Below are positions 33,324 through 43,092 of a stretch of 51,970 nt of DNA, piece by piece (within the stretch, counting starts at the first letter, position 1; the number at the start of each line of letters is the position of its first letter). The position numbers were made by a program, and so were the translations under genes. This stretch comes from an uncultured Lachnospiraceae bacterium (GTDB lineage: Bacteria > Bacillota > Clostridia > Lachnospirales > Lachnospiraceae), in assembly GCA_947175055.1 (NCBI GenBank), contig CAMWLJ010000011.1:1-51970 (forward strand), read 5' to 3'. Under the pieces are notes generated by a model. That model was not told where the DNA came from. It did no database searches and was given only the letters and a program-made list of their open reading frames with translations.

Positions 33324-34691
33324 TCAGATCAGATCCACGGCATCCCGCACGGTCCGTACACCGATCAGCCTGATCCCTTCCACATGTTTCACCTGACCTC
33401 TGTTGACTTCCGGAACAATACAGGTCGTAAATCCCAGCTTAGCCGCTTCCGCAACTCTCTGCTCTACCATGGAAACACCGCGCACCTCACCGCTCAAGCC
33501 GATCTCCCCGAAAGCGATCGTCCTGTCGTCAATAGCCCTGTTCTTAAAGCTCGATACCACTGCCATGGCAATGCCAAGATCGATGGCCGGCTCCACGATC
33601 CGCATTCCGCCTGCCAGATTTACATATGCATCACAATCCGACATCTGCAGATTCAGTCTCTTCTCCAATACAGCCATCAGCAGGTTCACTCTGTTGAAAT
33701 CCGTACCGATCGCCTGTCTTCTCGGAATACCGAAATTACTGTGGCATACAAGAGCCTGGATCTCCAGCAGAATAGGCCGGGTGCCTTCCATGGAACAGGA
33801 TACCACCGATCCGCTTGCTCCCTCCGGTTTACCACTCAACATAAACTCGGAAGGGTTTTTCACTTCAACCAATCCTTCCTCCTTCATCTCAAAAACACCG
33901 ATTTCATTGGTGGAACCGAATCTGTTCTTAACGCCTCTCAGGATACGATAGGACGCGTGCCTGTCTCCCTCGAAGTACAGTACCGTATCTACCATATGTT
34001 CCAATACTCTGGGCCCTGCCACGGTCCCCTCCTTGGTCACATGCCCAACAATGAATACGGAGACCGTCATCCCCTTTGCCAGCTGCAGAAGTGTATTCGT
34101 CGCTTCTCTCACCTGTGATACACTGCCGGGAGCCGCAGAGATCTCCTCGTCATACATCGTCTGTATGGAATCAATGATCACAGCATCCGGCACGACACTG
34201 CGGATCGTCTCTTCCACCGTTGCCAGTCCTGTCTCGCATAACAGCAGCAGATTGTCCGAAAACTCACCAAGACGATTGGCTCTGATCTTAATCTGACGCA
34301 AAGATTCCTCTCCCGATATGTACAACACTTTCCTGCCGTCCCCTGCCAGATTCCTGCATACCTGCAGCAACAGCGTAGACTTGCCGATTCCCGGATCGCC
34401 GCCTACCAACGTCAAAGAGCCGGGCACGATACCGCCGCCCAGCACTCTGTCCAGTTCTTCCATATGTGTCAGCATACGGCTCTCTTCCTGTATGCTGACC
34501 TCCGATAATCTGGCCGGAGCAGAAGATATCTTCTTATGCACACCGTGACTGTTTCCACGGGACGAGGAAGGCATCTTCTCTTCCACCATCGTATTCCATT
34601 CCCTGCATCCGGGACACTGCCCCATCCACTTGGAAGATTCATGACCACAATTCTGACAATAAAAAACCGTAGTCGTCTTACTCTTAGCCAT
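33324..34691 (-). CDS. radA: DNA repair protein RadA (Sms)
   Basis: A 455-residue RecA-like helicase that promotes branch migration and recombinational repair. Features are an N-terminal zinc finger CQNCGHESSKWMGQCPGC, Walker A GGDPGIGKSTLLL near residue 97, the RadA-specific KNRFGST motif, and a C-terminal Lon-like domain (SDCDAYVNLAGGMRI, AIDLGIAMAVVSSF). Its start overlaps the upstream gene stop by 8 bp (ATGGCTAA), giving likely coupling. The clpC-radA order is conserved in Firmicutes; here a 140-residue gene is inserted between them. Confidence 0.96.
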   Translation of the reverse strand: MAKSKTTTVFYCQNCGHESSKWMGQCPGCREWNTMVEEKMPSSSRGNSHGVHKKISSAPARLSEVSIQEESRMLTHMEELDRVLGGGIVPGSLTLVGGDPGIGKSTLLLQVCRNLAGDGRKVLYISGEESLRQIKIRANRLGEFSDNLLLLCETGLATVEETIRSVVPDAVIIDSIQTMYDEEISAAPGSVSQVREATNTLLQLAKGMTVSVFIVGHVTKEGTVAGPRVLEHMVDTVLYFEGDRHASYRILRGVKNRFGSTNEIGVFEMKEEGLVEVKNPSEFMLSGKPEGASGSVVSCSMEGTRPILLEIQALVCHSNFGIPRRQAIGTDFNRVNLLMAVLEKRLNLQMSDCDAYVNLAGGMRIVEPAIDLGIAMAVVSSFKNRAIDDRTIAFGEIGLSGEVRGVSMVEQRVAEAAKLGFTTCIVPEVNRGQVKHVEGIRLIGVRTVRDAVDLI

Positions 34692-35106
34692 TCTGTATCT
34701 TTACCATCTTGACCGCAACCTCGCCCACATTCTCCAACTCCACACTGATGCTCAGCTTGCCGCTTAGATTTGTCTTCATCGTACCGATATTAGTATCACC
34801 TACACTGACACTGTATTCCATATCTTCCTCAAGTCCTACTGTGATCTGCGCATCTGCCTCTCCGTCTACCAGGAAGCTGACACCATTCTCCGTCTCTTCA
34901 AACTGCAGCACACTTGTACCAGGCTCAGACTCATAGGCAAACATACCGTTCTTCTCCAGCTTTGTCAGTTTCCGGTAAGTCTTCACTTTATAAAGGTCTC
35001 CGCCGTGCTCATAGTCTTCCACCTTAGCCTTGGCCTCCAGTGCATAATTTCCGAAACTGATCGCGCCGTTTTCCTCTGTACGCAATAATTCTTCTACTAC
35101 AGCCAT
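34684..35106 (-). CDS. Conserved-looking beta-rich protein between clpC and radA
   Basis: 140 residues, function not recognised. It begins MAVVEELLRTEENGAISFGNY, has no cysteine pairs, signal or membrane helix, and is predicted largely beta (SVLQFEETENGVSFLVDGEADAQITVGLEEDMEYSVSVGD). The last third repeats V/I alternation typical of a small beta sandwich. ATG 35106 follows AGGAGG. It is coupled to radA by an 8-bp overlap and sits 56 bp downstream of clpC, so it is probably in the same transcript and may relate to stress or DNA repair by context only. Confidence 0.75.
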   Translation of the reverse strand: MAVVEELLRTEENGAISFGNYALEAKAKVEDYEHGGDLYKVKTYRKLTKLEKNGMFAYESEPGTSVLQFEETENGVSFLVDGEADAQITVGLEEDMEYSVSVGDTNIGTMKTNLSGKLSISVELENVGEVAVKMVKIQNG

Positions 35107-35162
35107 TGTATTTTCCTCCTGATTCTTTACTCTTATTTATGTCGTTTCCTATAAAGCATGTG

Positions 35163-37613
35163 CTACGTCTCGCTTCGCGCCGTAAACACGATCTTCTTAT
35201 TCTTAAGTCCTGCCGTCACATGTTCCCCGCTTCTGACATTCCCGGACAGAATCTCCTCTGCCAGCACATCCTCGATCTCTGACTGGATTGCCCTTTTCAT
35301 AGGTCTGGCGCCCATCTTCGTATCGATGTGCTTCTCTATCAGCCATTCCTTGACTGCCGGTGTGATCGTTAAGTCGATATCCATCTGTTCTTTACAACGT
35401 TTGATCAGACTTCCCGCCAACAGTGTGACGATTCTTTTCATATCTTCTCTGTGCAAGGGATGGAAGACCATGATCTCATCGATCCGGTTAATGAATTCCG
35501 GCTTGAATAGTCTCTTTACTTCCTCCATCACATTGGATTTCATCTTATCATAGTTCTGCTGCTGTGTCTGCTCCGCACCGAAGCCTAAGTTTTTGGGATC
35601 GATGATCCTCTGAGCCCCTGCATTGGAGGTCATGATCAGGATCGTATTCTTGAAACTGACCTTCCTGCCCTTAGAATCCGTGATGTGCCCGTCATCCAGT
35701 ACCTGCAACAGGACATTAAATACATCCGGGTGTGCCTTCTCGATCTCATCGAACAGCACAACGGAATAGGGGTTACGGCGAATCTTCTCGGAAAGCTGTC
35801 CGCCCTCTTCAAACCCTACGTAACCGGGAGGCGAACCGATCATCTTCGAGACCGAATGTCCTTCCATATATTCCGACATATCCACCCGGATCAGCGCATT
35901 CTCCGAACCAAACATCGCTTCCGCCAACGCCTTACTCAGCTCCGTCTTACCCACGCCGGTAGGTCCCAGGAAAAGGAACGAACCGATCGGTCGGTTAGGA
36001 TCCTGCAGACCCACTCTGCCTCTGCGCATGGCTTTGGACACGGCATTCACCGCCTCCTCCTGGCCGATCACACGCTTATGCAGTATGGATTCCAGTTTGA
36101 GCAGCCGTTCACTCTCCTTCTCCGCCAGCTTCTTCACCGGAATCTTGGTCCAGAGAGCTACCACCTCCGCGATCTCATTCTCCCCTACCACATAAGTGCG
36201 TTTCTCTTCTTCACGCTCCATCTTCTTGACGATGCGCTCGTATTTCCTGATACACTCCTGCTGTTTCTTCTTCAGCTCCGCCGCCTGAGTAAACGCTTCC
36301 ATGCGGATAGAACGTTCGATCTGCAGATCGATCTTCTTGATCTCCTCCGACAATTCCCGCAGTTTATCCGGCTGGCTCGTCACCTTTAACCTTACTGCCG
36401 CCGCGGCCTCATCGATCAGATCGATCGCCTTATCCGGCAAATTCCTGTCATTGATGTAGCGGTTGGACAATGCCACTGCCGCGCTGACCGCCTCCGGCGT
36501 GATCGTCACCCGGTGGTGCTCTTCATACTTATAAGCAATGCCCCGCAGAATACTTTCCGCCTCTTCCACAGTGGGCTCTTCCACAGTGACCGGCTGGAAT
36601 CTTCTCTCCAGTGCCGCATCTCTCTCCACATATTTACGATATTCCGCGATCGTTGTTGCGCCGATCAGCTGAATCTCTCCTCTGGCCAGAGAAGGCTTCA
36701 GGATATTGGAAGCGTCGATCGCCCCCTCTGCGCCTCCGGCTCCGATGATCGTATGCATTTCATCCAGAAAAAGTACGACATCTCCGTCCTCGATCACTTC
36801 ACGGATCACTTTCTTGATCCGCTCTTCAAACTCGCCGCGATATTTACTGCCGGCTACCATACCGGACAGATCCAGGGTCAATACTCTTTTGTTCTGTACA
36901 GTAAAAGGAACATCCCCAGTCACAATACGGGAAGCCAGTCCTTCTACCACTGCGGTCTTCCCTACGCCCGGTTCTCCGATCAGACAAGGATTGTTCTTGG
37001 TCCTTCTGCTTAGGATCTGAACTACCCGCGTGATCTCTTCTTCTCTGCCGATCACCGGATCCAGTTTCCCTTCCCTCGCAAGTGCCGTCAGGTCACGGCT
37101 GTACTGCTCCAACGTAGATGCTCCGCTTCTCTTGCGACTCTGCCGTTTCCCCAGATCCTCCTTATACAGAGCTCCATCTTCACCCATCGCTACAAGAACG
37201 TCCACATATAGCTTCTGCACGGAGATTCCCATCGTATTGAGCAGTCTTACCGCTACATTCTCTCCTTCCTTCAAAAGGGCTAACAGTATATGTTCCGTCC
37301 CGGTCTTATCGCTGTGAAAGCGGTCTGCCTGTCTGTGCGCCTCATCCAGAATACTTTGTGCCCGGGGAGAATAGCCGTCTCGCTCCGCGATCAGAACAGA
37401 ACTCTCCGGCGCGATCAGATCCTTGATCATTTCCTTAAGCTGGACGACGTCCACCCCGTTATTGTGCAGGACCGTAGCCGCAACTCCTGTATTTTCCCGA
37501 AGCAGGCCGATCAGAATATGCTCGCTTCCCACATAACTCTGCCGTAAACTTCTGGCTGCTCGTTCAGCCAGTATCAAGGCGGCCTTCGCCTTGTCTGTAA
37601 ACTGTGGCTGCAT
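35163..37613 (-). CDS. clpC: ATP-dependent Clp protease ATP-binding subunit ClpC
   Basis: An 816-residue AAA+ unfoldase. Two N-terminal Clp repeats (FTDKAKAALILAERAARSL, then ARSILDEAHRQADRF-like) cover residues 1-145. The first ATPase has GEPGVGKTA and LFLDEMHTIIGAGG. The middle coiled-coil is about residues 410-470, and the second ATPase has GPTGVGKTELSKAL and LFDEIEKAHPDVF. An adaptor/ClpP-loop-like region follows. It targets proteins to ClpP. ATG 37613 shares one base with the TGA stop of the upstream gntR gene, implying translational coupling. ctsR, mcsA and mcsB, usual partners upstream, are absent here. Confidence 0.97.
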   Translation of the reverse strand: MQPQFTDKAKAALILAERAARSLRQSYVGSEHILIGLLRENTGVAATVLHNNGVDVVQLKEMIKDLIAPESSVLIAERDGYSPRAQSILDEAHRQADRFHSDKTGTEHILLALLKEGENVAVRLLNTMGISVQKLYVDVLVAMGEDGALYKEDLGKRQSRKRSGASTLEQYSRDLTALAREGKLDPVIGREEEITRVVQILSRRTKNNPCLIGEPGVGKTAVVEGLASRIVTGDVPFTVQNKRVLTLDLSGMVAGSKYRGEFEERIKKVIREVIEDGDVVLFLDEMHTIIGAGGAEGAIDASNILKPSLARGEIQLIGATTIAEYRKYVERDAALERRFQPVTVEEPTVEEAESILRGIAYKYEEHHRVTITPEAVSAAVALSNRYINDRNLPDKAIDLIDEAAAAVRLKVTSQPDKLRELSEEIKKIDLQIERSIRMEAFTQAAELKKKQQECIRKYERIVKKMEREEEKRTYVVGENEIAEVVALWTKIPVKKLAEKESERLLKLESILHKRVIGQEEAVNAVSKAMRRGRVGLQDPNRPIGSFLFLGPTGVGKTELSKALAEAMFGSENALIRVDMSEYMEGHSVSKMIGSPPGYVGFEEGGQLSEKIRRNPYSVVLFDEIEKAHPDVFNVLLQVLDDGHITDSKGRKVSFKNTILIMTSNAGAQRIIDPKNLGFGAEQTQQQNYDKMKSNVMEEVKRLFKPEFINRIDEIMVFHPLHREDMKRIVTLLAGSLIKRCKEQMDIDLTITPAVKEWLIEKHIDTKMGARPMKRAIQSEIEDVLAEEILSGNVRSGEHVTAGLKNKKIVFTARSET

Positions 37614-37996
37614 CAATAATCCATTCCTTTCCCATAATCTTCATAAATTTCATCTATAAGAGCATGCACTTCTTCTCCGGAAATATTCTTGCAGCTTGCC
37701 TTAGCCAGCGTTACCTGCAATTCTCTTCGTATTTCCTCAAGTGCACGCATCTTATCAATGTCCAGGGCGATCATGGCCCCTTTCCTTCGGTCAACCTTGA
37801 CATAGCCCTCCTGTTTCAATACGGTATATGCCTTATTGACCGTATGCATATTGATGCCAATACTGTCAGCCAGCTGTCTGACCGAAGGAAGCATGTCACC
37901 TTCCTGAAAACGCGAAGTGGCAATGCCCAGAATGATCTGGTTCCTCAACTGCATATAGATTGCTTCGTCACTGTTAAAGTCTATCTCAATAAACAT
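37613..37996 (-). CDS. GntR family regulator, YtrA type, coupled to clpC
   Basis: 127 residues: a short GntR helix-turn-helix (residues 10-75: EAIYMQLRNQIILGIATSRFQEGD then LPSVRQLADSIGINMHTVNKAYTVLKQEGYV) with a C-terminal helical dimerisation tail typical of the YtrA subgroup. ATG 37996 is preceded by GGAAGAAA. The TGA stop overlaps the ATG of clpC by one base. In place of the usual CtsR, this regulator may control the clpC operon; this is inference from position. Confidence 0.9.
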   Translation of the reverse strand: MFIEIDFNSDEAIYMQLRNQIILGIATSRFQEGDMLPSVRQLADSIGINMHTVNKAYTVLKQEGYVKVDRRKGAMIALDIDKMRALEEIRRELQVTLAKASCKNISGEEVHALIDEIYEDYGKGMDY

Positions 37997-38047
37997 TTTC
38001 TTCCAATCATATTAATTTGTCAGCTTAATAGTTGTATATGACGTTTC

Positions 38048-39346
38048 TTACAGATCCTTACCGTCCATATTTAAAAATTCAAATTCAAACTCATCGTCAT
38101 CTAACAGGAAATTTTTCGACTTGCGATTCGCTGCCGGCCTCACACGCGGTGACAGATCCTGTTCCTTACGAGGTTCTCTTTCCCTGACAGGTCTGCGGGG
38201 AGGAACTTCTGCTTCGCGTACGGGTCTGCGGGGCGGCTGCTCACTTTCTCTTACGGCACTTTCGGCCGCGCGTCCCCTTCTCCTTATCGGCATATCCTCT
38301 TCCTCATCTGCCGTATCTTCCTCTTCGTCGTCTTCTTCCTCGTCATCCTCATCGTCTTCATCATCCTCGTAATCCTCATAATAAGCATCCCGAAGCTTGA
38401 TCGCCATGATGATCACTACGATCAGAAGCATCGCTGCCAACACACCCAATACAACGATCGCGATCCGCTGTTTTACCAACTTCTTCGTATCGGCTTCTGC
38501 CGTCTCGCTCTGCTGCTTCCCTGCATCCAACAACGGCTGCAGCTCCTGTTCGTATCCTGCAACATTATTGATAAGATACCATGCACCATTCTTAAATGTC
38601 ACTTCATAATCCTGGCTGACCGTCTCCTGAGGTTCCGACACTGGCTCTTCCTCCGGCGCAGGCTCTTCCTCCGGCGGCGGCACCATATCCCCCAAGTCTA
38701 CCAGATCGGAACGCACATATCCTGTTTTCTCCGCACTGTCTGCCCCCGTGAATGTGACATAATACCAGGTCTTGCCGTCGCTGCTGCCATTGGACTGTCC
38801 ACTGACCACCAGTTGGGTACCACTCTGCAGACTCTCCACCACACTGTCATTGGTGGACGGCCCCGAACGTATCTTGGCTACCTGAACAGATATCGTGGCA
38901 TACTGTGCATCCATTGCATTCTCCGCCTGAGCAGATGCGCCCTGACCGCTCCCCGCAGAGGCATCACTTGCAGCTGCGCCGTCTGTACCGCCCTCTGCAG
39001 AATTGAGTGCCAGACTGCTGCCGCCTTCTTTATCGATCAGATCGGCACGTACAAATCCAAGCGTATTCGCATCCACATAGACCTGATACCACAACGTCCC
39101 GGATGCATCCTTGACCTCATCCTTGATCGTCACGCTCTTCCCTTTGGTAATACTGCCGACCGCATCACTGTTCGTGTCTGCATTCGCACGAATCTTCGCT
39201 GATTCCACAGTGACTGTACCGGTCGAATCAGCCAGACTGACAAACGGCGTCCCCCAAAGCATGGCAGCCGCGATCACTGCCGATATGCCACGCAGGAAAT
39301 GTTTTCTTCCTGCCGTCTTCTGTTCGTAATTCTGTTTTATCCTCAT
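38048..39346 (-). CDS. Secreted/membrane protein with two SH3 domains and an acidic linker
   Basis: 432 residues. A signal-anchor (HFLRGISAVIAAAMLWGTPFVSL) precedes two bacterial SH3 domains (TVTVESAKIRANADTNSDAVGSI at about 35-100, and ATISVQVAKIRSGPSTNDSVVESL at about 140-205). A Pro/Glu stretch, a short domain, a second membrane helix (IAIVVLGVLAAMLLIVVIIMAI) near residue 310 and a Asp/Glu-only run of about 30 residues follow. The C-terminus is Arg/Pro-rich. Likely anchored at the cell envelope with the SH3 domains outside, where they could bind wall peptides. ATG 39346 has GGAG 7 nt upstream; the ATG at 39358 lacks one. Confidence 0.82.
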   Translation of the reverse strand: MRIKQNYEQKTAGRKHFLRGISAVIAAAMLWGTPFVSLADSTGTVTVESAKIRANADTNSDAVGSITKGKSVTIKDEVKDASGTLWYQVYVDANTLGFVRADLIDKEGGSSLALNSAEGGTDGAAASDASAGSGQGASAQAENAMDAQYATISVQVAKIRSGPSTNDSVVESLQSGTQLVVSGQSNGSSDGKTWYYVTFTGADSAEKTGYVRSDLVDLGDMVPPPEEEPAPEEEPVSEPQETVSQDYEVTFKNGAWYLINNVAGYEQELQPLLDAGKQQSETAEADTKKLVKQRIAIVVLGVLAAMLLIVVIIMAIKLRDAYYEDYEDDEDDEDDEEEDDEEEDTADEEEDMPIRRRGRAAESAVRESEQPPRRPVREAEVPPRRPVREREPRKEQDLSPRVRPAANRKSKNFLLDDDEFEFEFLNMDGKDL

Positions 39347-39382
39347 TGTTTGCTCCATTTCTGCGCTGCCTATGTATTGACT

Positions 39383-39865
39383 TTAAGTCTCTCGTGTAAA
39401 GCGCTTGGCACCGCCTTCTCCGGTAGGTTTTTCCATACCGAAACCGGCCATGTTCATCTTCTTTCTCGCCCGCTCTTCTATTTCTCTGTGATGAGCCGTC
39501 TCACACTTGGCACAAAATCTCCCATAGCGGATCGTAGTCCCACAGATCTCGCACCGCAAAAATACGCTGGACGTCGGCGCAATCTCCAACCGGCACTCCT
39601 TGATCATACTGCGAATGGCTTTCTGTGCCACACCGGTCTCGTTTGCCACCTCCGCCATCGTGGCACCCGGATGCTGCTCGATATAATTGCGTGTCTTGCC
39701 GTAGTCATCAAATCCGATACAGCCACATTTCTCGCATTTATATTCCCCTACCCCCTTAAAGACCATAATGCCGCCGCACGCAGAACATATCGTAGGCCTG
39801 TTATAATTTTCTTCATCCATCAAATCTTTTCTTAATTTCTCTGCTCTTTCTTCTCTGTCCTGCAT
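39383..39865 (-). CDS. Double zinc-ribbon helix-turn-helix protein
   Basis: 160 residues from ATG 39865 (GGGGAG 8 nt upstream); the frame extends further into purD and is not used. A first ribbon (CSAC ... CEKC, residues about 30-52) precedes a helix-turn-helix-like segment (HPGATMAEVANETGVAQKAIRSMI) and a second ribbon (CEIC ... CAKC, about 110-127), ending in a charged helix. The layout resembles YvyF-like proteins near flagellar genes, but no flagellar gene is here. It may be a DNA-binding regulator. It follows purD by 43 bp. Confidence 0.75.
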   Translation of the reverse strand: MQDREERAEKLRKDLMDEENYNRPTICSACGGIMVFKGVGEYKCEKCGCIGFDDYGKTRNYIEQHPGATMAEVANETGVAQKAIRSMIKECRLEIAPTSSVFLRCEICGTTIRYGRFCAKCETAHHREIEERARKKMNMAGFGMEKPTGEGGAKRFTRET

Positions 39866-39908
39866 CGTAATCGCTCCCCTTCCCTTTCTTCTACACAAAT
39901 ATTCTGCC

Positions 39909-41186
39909 CTATGACAAAACCTCATCGATCGCTTTCCCAATATCCGACCGCATATATTGATTGTCAAAAGACACCCACCCCGTGGCTTCATAAGCCCTGG
40001 CTCTCGCCTCTTTTAAGTCCGCGCCTTTCGCGGTAATACCCAGCACCCGGCCACCGTTTGTGACGATGCCATCTTCTGTCTGCTTCGTCCCCGCGTGGAA
40101 GCAATAATACCCTTCTGCCTCCTCGAAACGCTCTAAGCCGTTGATGACAAAGCCCTTGTCATAGGAAACCGGATATCCTTTGGACGCCAGCACCACACAC
40201 ACGGCGGCATTGTCTTCAAACTGCAGATCGATCTGATCCAGCCGCCCGTCAATACAGGCTTCCGCCACCTCGATCATATCATTCTTCATCCGCGGCAGCA
40301 CTACCTGTGCTTCCGGATCCCCGAATCTGGCATTGTACTCAAGTACCCTGGGGCCATCCGGTGTCAGCATCAGTCCAAAGAATATCACACCTTTAAAAGG
40401 CCTTCCTTCAGCCGCCATGGCATCCACCGTTGCCTGATAGATATATTGCCGACAGAACGCATCCACCTCTTCCGTATAGAAGGGACTTGGTGAAAAGGTT
40501 CCCATGCCACCGGTATTTAGTCCCTGGTCTCCGTCCCCGGCCCGCTTATGGTCCTGGGCAGAAGACATGATCTTGATCGTCTTACCATCTACAAAAGAAA
40601 GCACGGATACTTCACGGCCTGTCATGAATTCCTCAATGACCATGCGATTTCCCGCCGCGCCGAATTTCTTGTCTTCCATAATGGTCTTGACACCTTCCTG
40701 TGCCTCCGCGAGCGTATTGCAGATCAGCACACCCTTTCCGAGAGCCAGACCGTCAGCCTTAAGCACCACCGGCATCTTCGCCGTCTCCAGATATGCAAGC
40801 GCCTTCACCGGATCGTCAAAATTCTCGTAAGCTGCTGTGGGGATATGATACTTCTTCATCAGATCCTTGGAAAAGGCCTTGCTGCCCTCCAGGATCGCCG
40901 CATTCTTCCTCGGTCCAAAGACCCGGAGCCCTGCCGCCTCCATCTCATCCACCAGGCCGCCTACCAGCGGATCGTCCATACCCACGATAGTCAGGTCGAT
41001 CTCCTTCTCTTTCGCAAATGCCACGATCTTCTCAAATTCCATAGCACCGATGGGAACACACTCTGCGAGCTGCCCGATCCCAGCATTGCCCGGTGCGCAG
41101 TAGATCTTCTCCACTCTCGGACTCTTCGCCACACTGGCTGCGATCGCATGTTCCCTGCCGCCGCTTCCTACGATCAGAACTTTCAT
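39909..41186 (-). CDS. purD: Phosphoribosylamine-glycine ligase
   Basis: Second step of purine synthesis: joins glycine to phosphoribosylamine using ATP. 425 residues with GSGGREHAIAASVAKSP at the N-terminus, the ATP-grasp motifs VLKADGLALGKGV and GVIFFGLMLTPDGPRVLEYNARFGDPEAQ. Normal length. It is the last pur gene in the purE-purM-purN-purD cluster; ATG 41186 lies 31 bp after the purN stop. Confidence 0.97.
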   Translation of the reverse strand: MKVLIVGSGGREHAIAASVAKSPRVEKIYCAPGNAGIGQLAECVPIGAMEFEKIVAFAKEKEIDLTIVGMDDPLVGGLVDEMEAAGLRVFGPRKNAAILEGSKAFSKDLMKKYHIPTAAYENFDDPVKALAYLETAKMPVVLKADGLALGKGVLICNTLAEAQEGVKTIMEDKKFGAAGNRMVIEEFMTGREVSVLSFVDGKTIKIMSSAQDHKRAGDGDQGLNTGGMGTFSPSPFYTEEVDAFCRQYIYQATVDAMAAEGRPFKGVIFFGLMLTPDGPRVLEYNARFGDPEAQVVLPRMKNDMIEVAEACIDGRLDQIDLQFEDNAAVCVVLASKGYPVSYDKGFVINGLERFEEAEGYYCFHAGTKQTEDGIVTNGGRVLGITAKGADLKEARARAYEATGWVSFDNQYMRSDIGKAIDEVLS

Positions 41187-41217
41187 TCCAATATCCTGCC
41201 TTTCTAATGTCTAAATT

Positions 41218-41844
41218 CTACTCCGTTATATGCGCCTGTCCATCTGCCACCGTCACCTTGCCGGCTGCGATCAGGTCGAGACACTTGGGCAGGATCACCC
41301 ACTCCGCCTCTTCCATGACCCGTCTTTGCAGACTCTCCGGCGTATCACCATCCCTGACGGCCACGGCCTTCTGCATCAGAATGGGCCCCGTATCTGTCCC
41401 TTCATCCACGAAATGTACCGTAGCACCGGTCACCTTGACCCCTCTGTCCAGAGCCGCCTCATGCACCTTGAGCCCGTAATAGCCCGTACCACAGAAAGCT
41501 GGGATCAGTGACGGATGGATATTGACGATCCGATTCTCATACCGCCTGATCAGCTCCGGCGGTATCACCACCAGAAATCCCGCCAGCACGACCAGATCCG
41601 GAGCCGCCTCCTCCACTTTCCGTAATAACGCTCTGTTGAATTGTTCTCTATCCGCATAATCCCGGGGTGACACGCAGACTCCCTCAATACCGGCCTGCTC
41701 TGCCCGCTTTAGGGCATAAGCCTTCTTATTATTACTGATCACCCGCACAATCTGTACATTGCCGATCGTTCCCCGGGCTATCCCATCTATGATCGCCTGT
41801 AAATTAGTGCCCCCGCCGGACACACACACCACTATCTTAAGCAT
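41218..41844 (-). CDS. purN: Phosphoribosylglycinamide formyltransferase (folate-dependent)
   Basis: Transfers formyl from 10-formyl-THF to GAR. 208 residues: MLKIVVCVSGGGTNLQAIID, the catalytic Asn-His pair in RIVNIHPSLIPAF, and DEGTDTGPILMQKAV. The frame opens at 41895, where the ATG overlaps the purM stop (ATGA); the additional 17 residues do not belong to the family, so ATG 41844 with GGAAAGG upstream is preferred, though coupling from 41895 cannot be excluded. The family Asp is present in the DEGTDTG loop. Confidence 0.93.
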   Translation of the reverse strand: MLKIVVCVSGGGTNLQAIIDGIARGTIGNVQIVRVISNNKKAYALKRAEQAGIEGVCVSPRDYADREQFNRALLRKVEEAAPDLVVLAGFLVVIPPELIRRYENRIVNIHPSLIPAFCGTGYYGLKVHEAALDRGVKVTGATVHFVDEGTDTGPILMQKAVAVRDGDTPESLQRRVMEEAEWVILPKCLDLIAAGKVTVADGQAHITE

Positions 41845-41891
41845 TTTCTCTATAGCCTTTCCATGCGCGATATACGGCAAAGATCCCATGA

Positions 41892-42917
41892 TCATTGCAG
41901 CACAACGCCTTCACTGCCCGACATCACTTCTCCTACCAGATAAGCCTGTTCTCCGGCAGCCTGCAGCGCATTGACCGTCTGCTGCACATCCGCCGCATCC
42001 ACTGCCAGCACCATACCCAGACCCATATTGTAGGTATTATACATCATCTTCTCTTCCAGGCCCCCCTTCTGCTGTAAAAGCCTGAAGATAGGGGGTATCG
42101 GATAGCTGTCTTTACGAACTGCTGCCATCGTACCTGCCGGCAGCATTCTCGGTATATTCTCATAGAACCCACCGCCGGTGATATGACTGCATCCCTTGAT
42201 GGTCACACCCGCATCGCGCACGGCTTTTAACGCTTTCACATAAATCCTCGTAGGCGTCAGAAGCGTCGCTCCCAGAGTTGCTCCCAATTCTTCATAATAA
42301 GTATCCAGACTCTCCTTCGTCATCTCGAACACCTTGCGCACAAGCGAAAAACCATTGCTGTGAACACCGGAAGAGGCAATGCCGATCAGTGCATCTCCGG
42401 GCCCAATCTGTTCTCCTGTGATCAAATCCTTCTGATCCACCACGCCGACCGCAAATCCCGCCAAGTCATACTCTTCCTCCGGCATCAGACCCGGATGCTC
42501 TGCCGTCTCGCCGCCTACAAGAGCTGCTCCGGCCTGTCTGCAGCCTTCGGCCACACCGCCCACGATCGTAGCGATCTTCTCAGGGTAGTTCTTGCCGCAG
42601 GCAATATAGTCCAGGAAGAAAAGCGGCTCTCCTCCGGCACACACCACATCGTTGACGCACATGGCCACACAGTCGATTCCTACCGTATCATGCTTATCCA
42701 TCAGAAACGCCAGCTTGATCTTCGTCCCTACGCCGTCCGTGCCGGACAATAATACCGGATGTTCCATCTCCTTGATCTTATCAAGACAAAAAGCGCCTGA
42801 AAACCCACCAAGTCCTCCCAGCACTTCCGGCCGCATCGTTCCCTTGACATGTTCCTTCAACAATTCTACCGACTGGTAACCCGCTTCAATATCAACTCCT
42901 GCTGACTTGTAATCCAT
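41892..42917 (-). CDS. purM: Phosphoribosylformylglycinamidine cyclo-ligase
   Basis: Closes the imidazole ring (FGAM to AIR). 341 residues with [54 protein letters not shown] and [16 protein letters not shown], all standard. ATG 42917 follows AGGAGG supplied by repeat R1 copy d. The ATG at 42929 lies in the repeat and is not used. Gap to purE is 175 bp, of which 84 bp are the repeat. Overlaps the possible extended start of purN by 4 bp. Confidence 0.97.
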   Translation of the reverse strand: MDYKSAGVDIEAGYQSVELLKEHVKGTMRPEVLGGLGGFSGAFCLDKIKEMEHPVLLSGTDGVGTKIKLAFLMDKHDTVGIDCVAMCVNDVVCAGGEPLFFLDYIACGKNYPEKIATIVGGVAEGCRQAGAALVGGETAEHPGLMPEEEYDLAGFAVGVVDQKDLITGEQIGPGDALIGIASSGVHSNGFSLVRKVFEMTKESLDTYYEELGATLGATLLTPTRIYVKALKAVRDAGVTIKGCSHITGGGFYENIPRMLPAGTMAAVRKDSYPIPPIFRLLQQKGGLEEKMMYNTYNMGLGMVLAVDAADVQQTVNALQAAGEQAYLVGEVMSGSEGVVLQ

Positions 42918-42922
42918 ATTTT

Positions 42923-43006
42923 CCTCCATTCCGGAGCGTCACAAATTCTAACTGAACTTGTTGGGTTTGTTGCACTAAATTGCTCATCAGAGAATTTATT
43001 CAACCT
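42923..43006 (-). repeat. R1 repeat copy d (84 bp) between purE and purM
   Basis: Near-identical to 19971-20054. It starts AGGTTGAATAAATTC, ends GCTCCGGAATGGAGG, and is followed by AAAATATGG where the ATG is purM. It lies inside what should be a pur operon and supplies the purM ribosome site. Confidence 0.88.
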
Positions 43007-43092
43007 TACGACCGTGCTCCTTTTCCGTACTTTCCCGTATCGTGCGGTGATCAAGTTAAGTCAGTACACAACATCTGACATCCTGTTATTCT

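Noticed and set aside
34684..35106. Assigning the 140-residue gene an enzymatic function such as endosialidase
   Set aside because: I have a vague memory of such a label on similar proteins, but no catalytic motif or fold signature is visible, so it is left as unknown.
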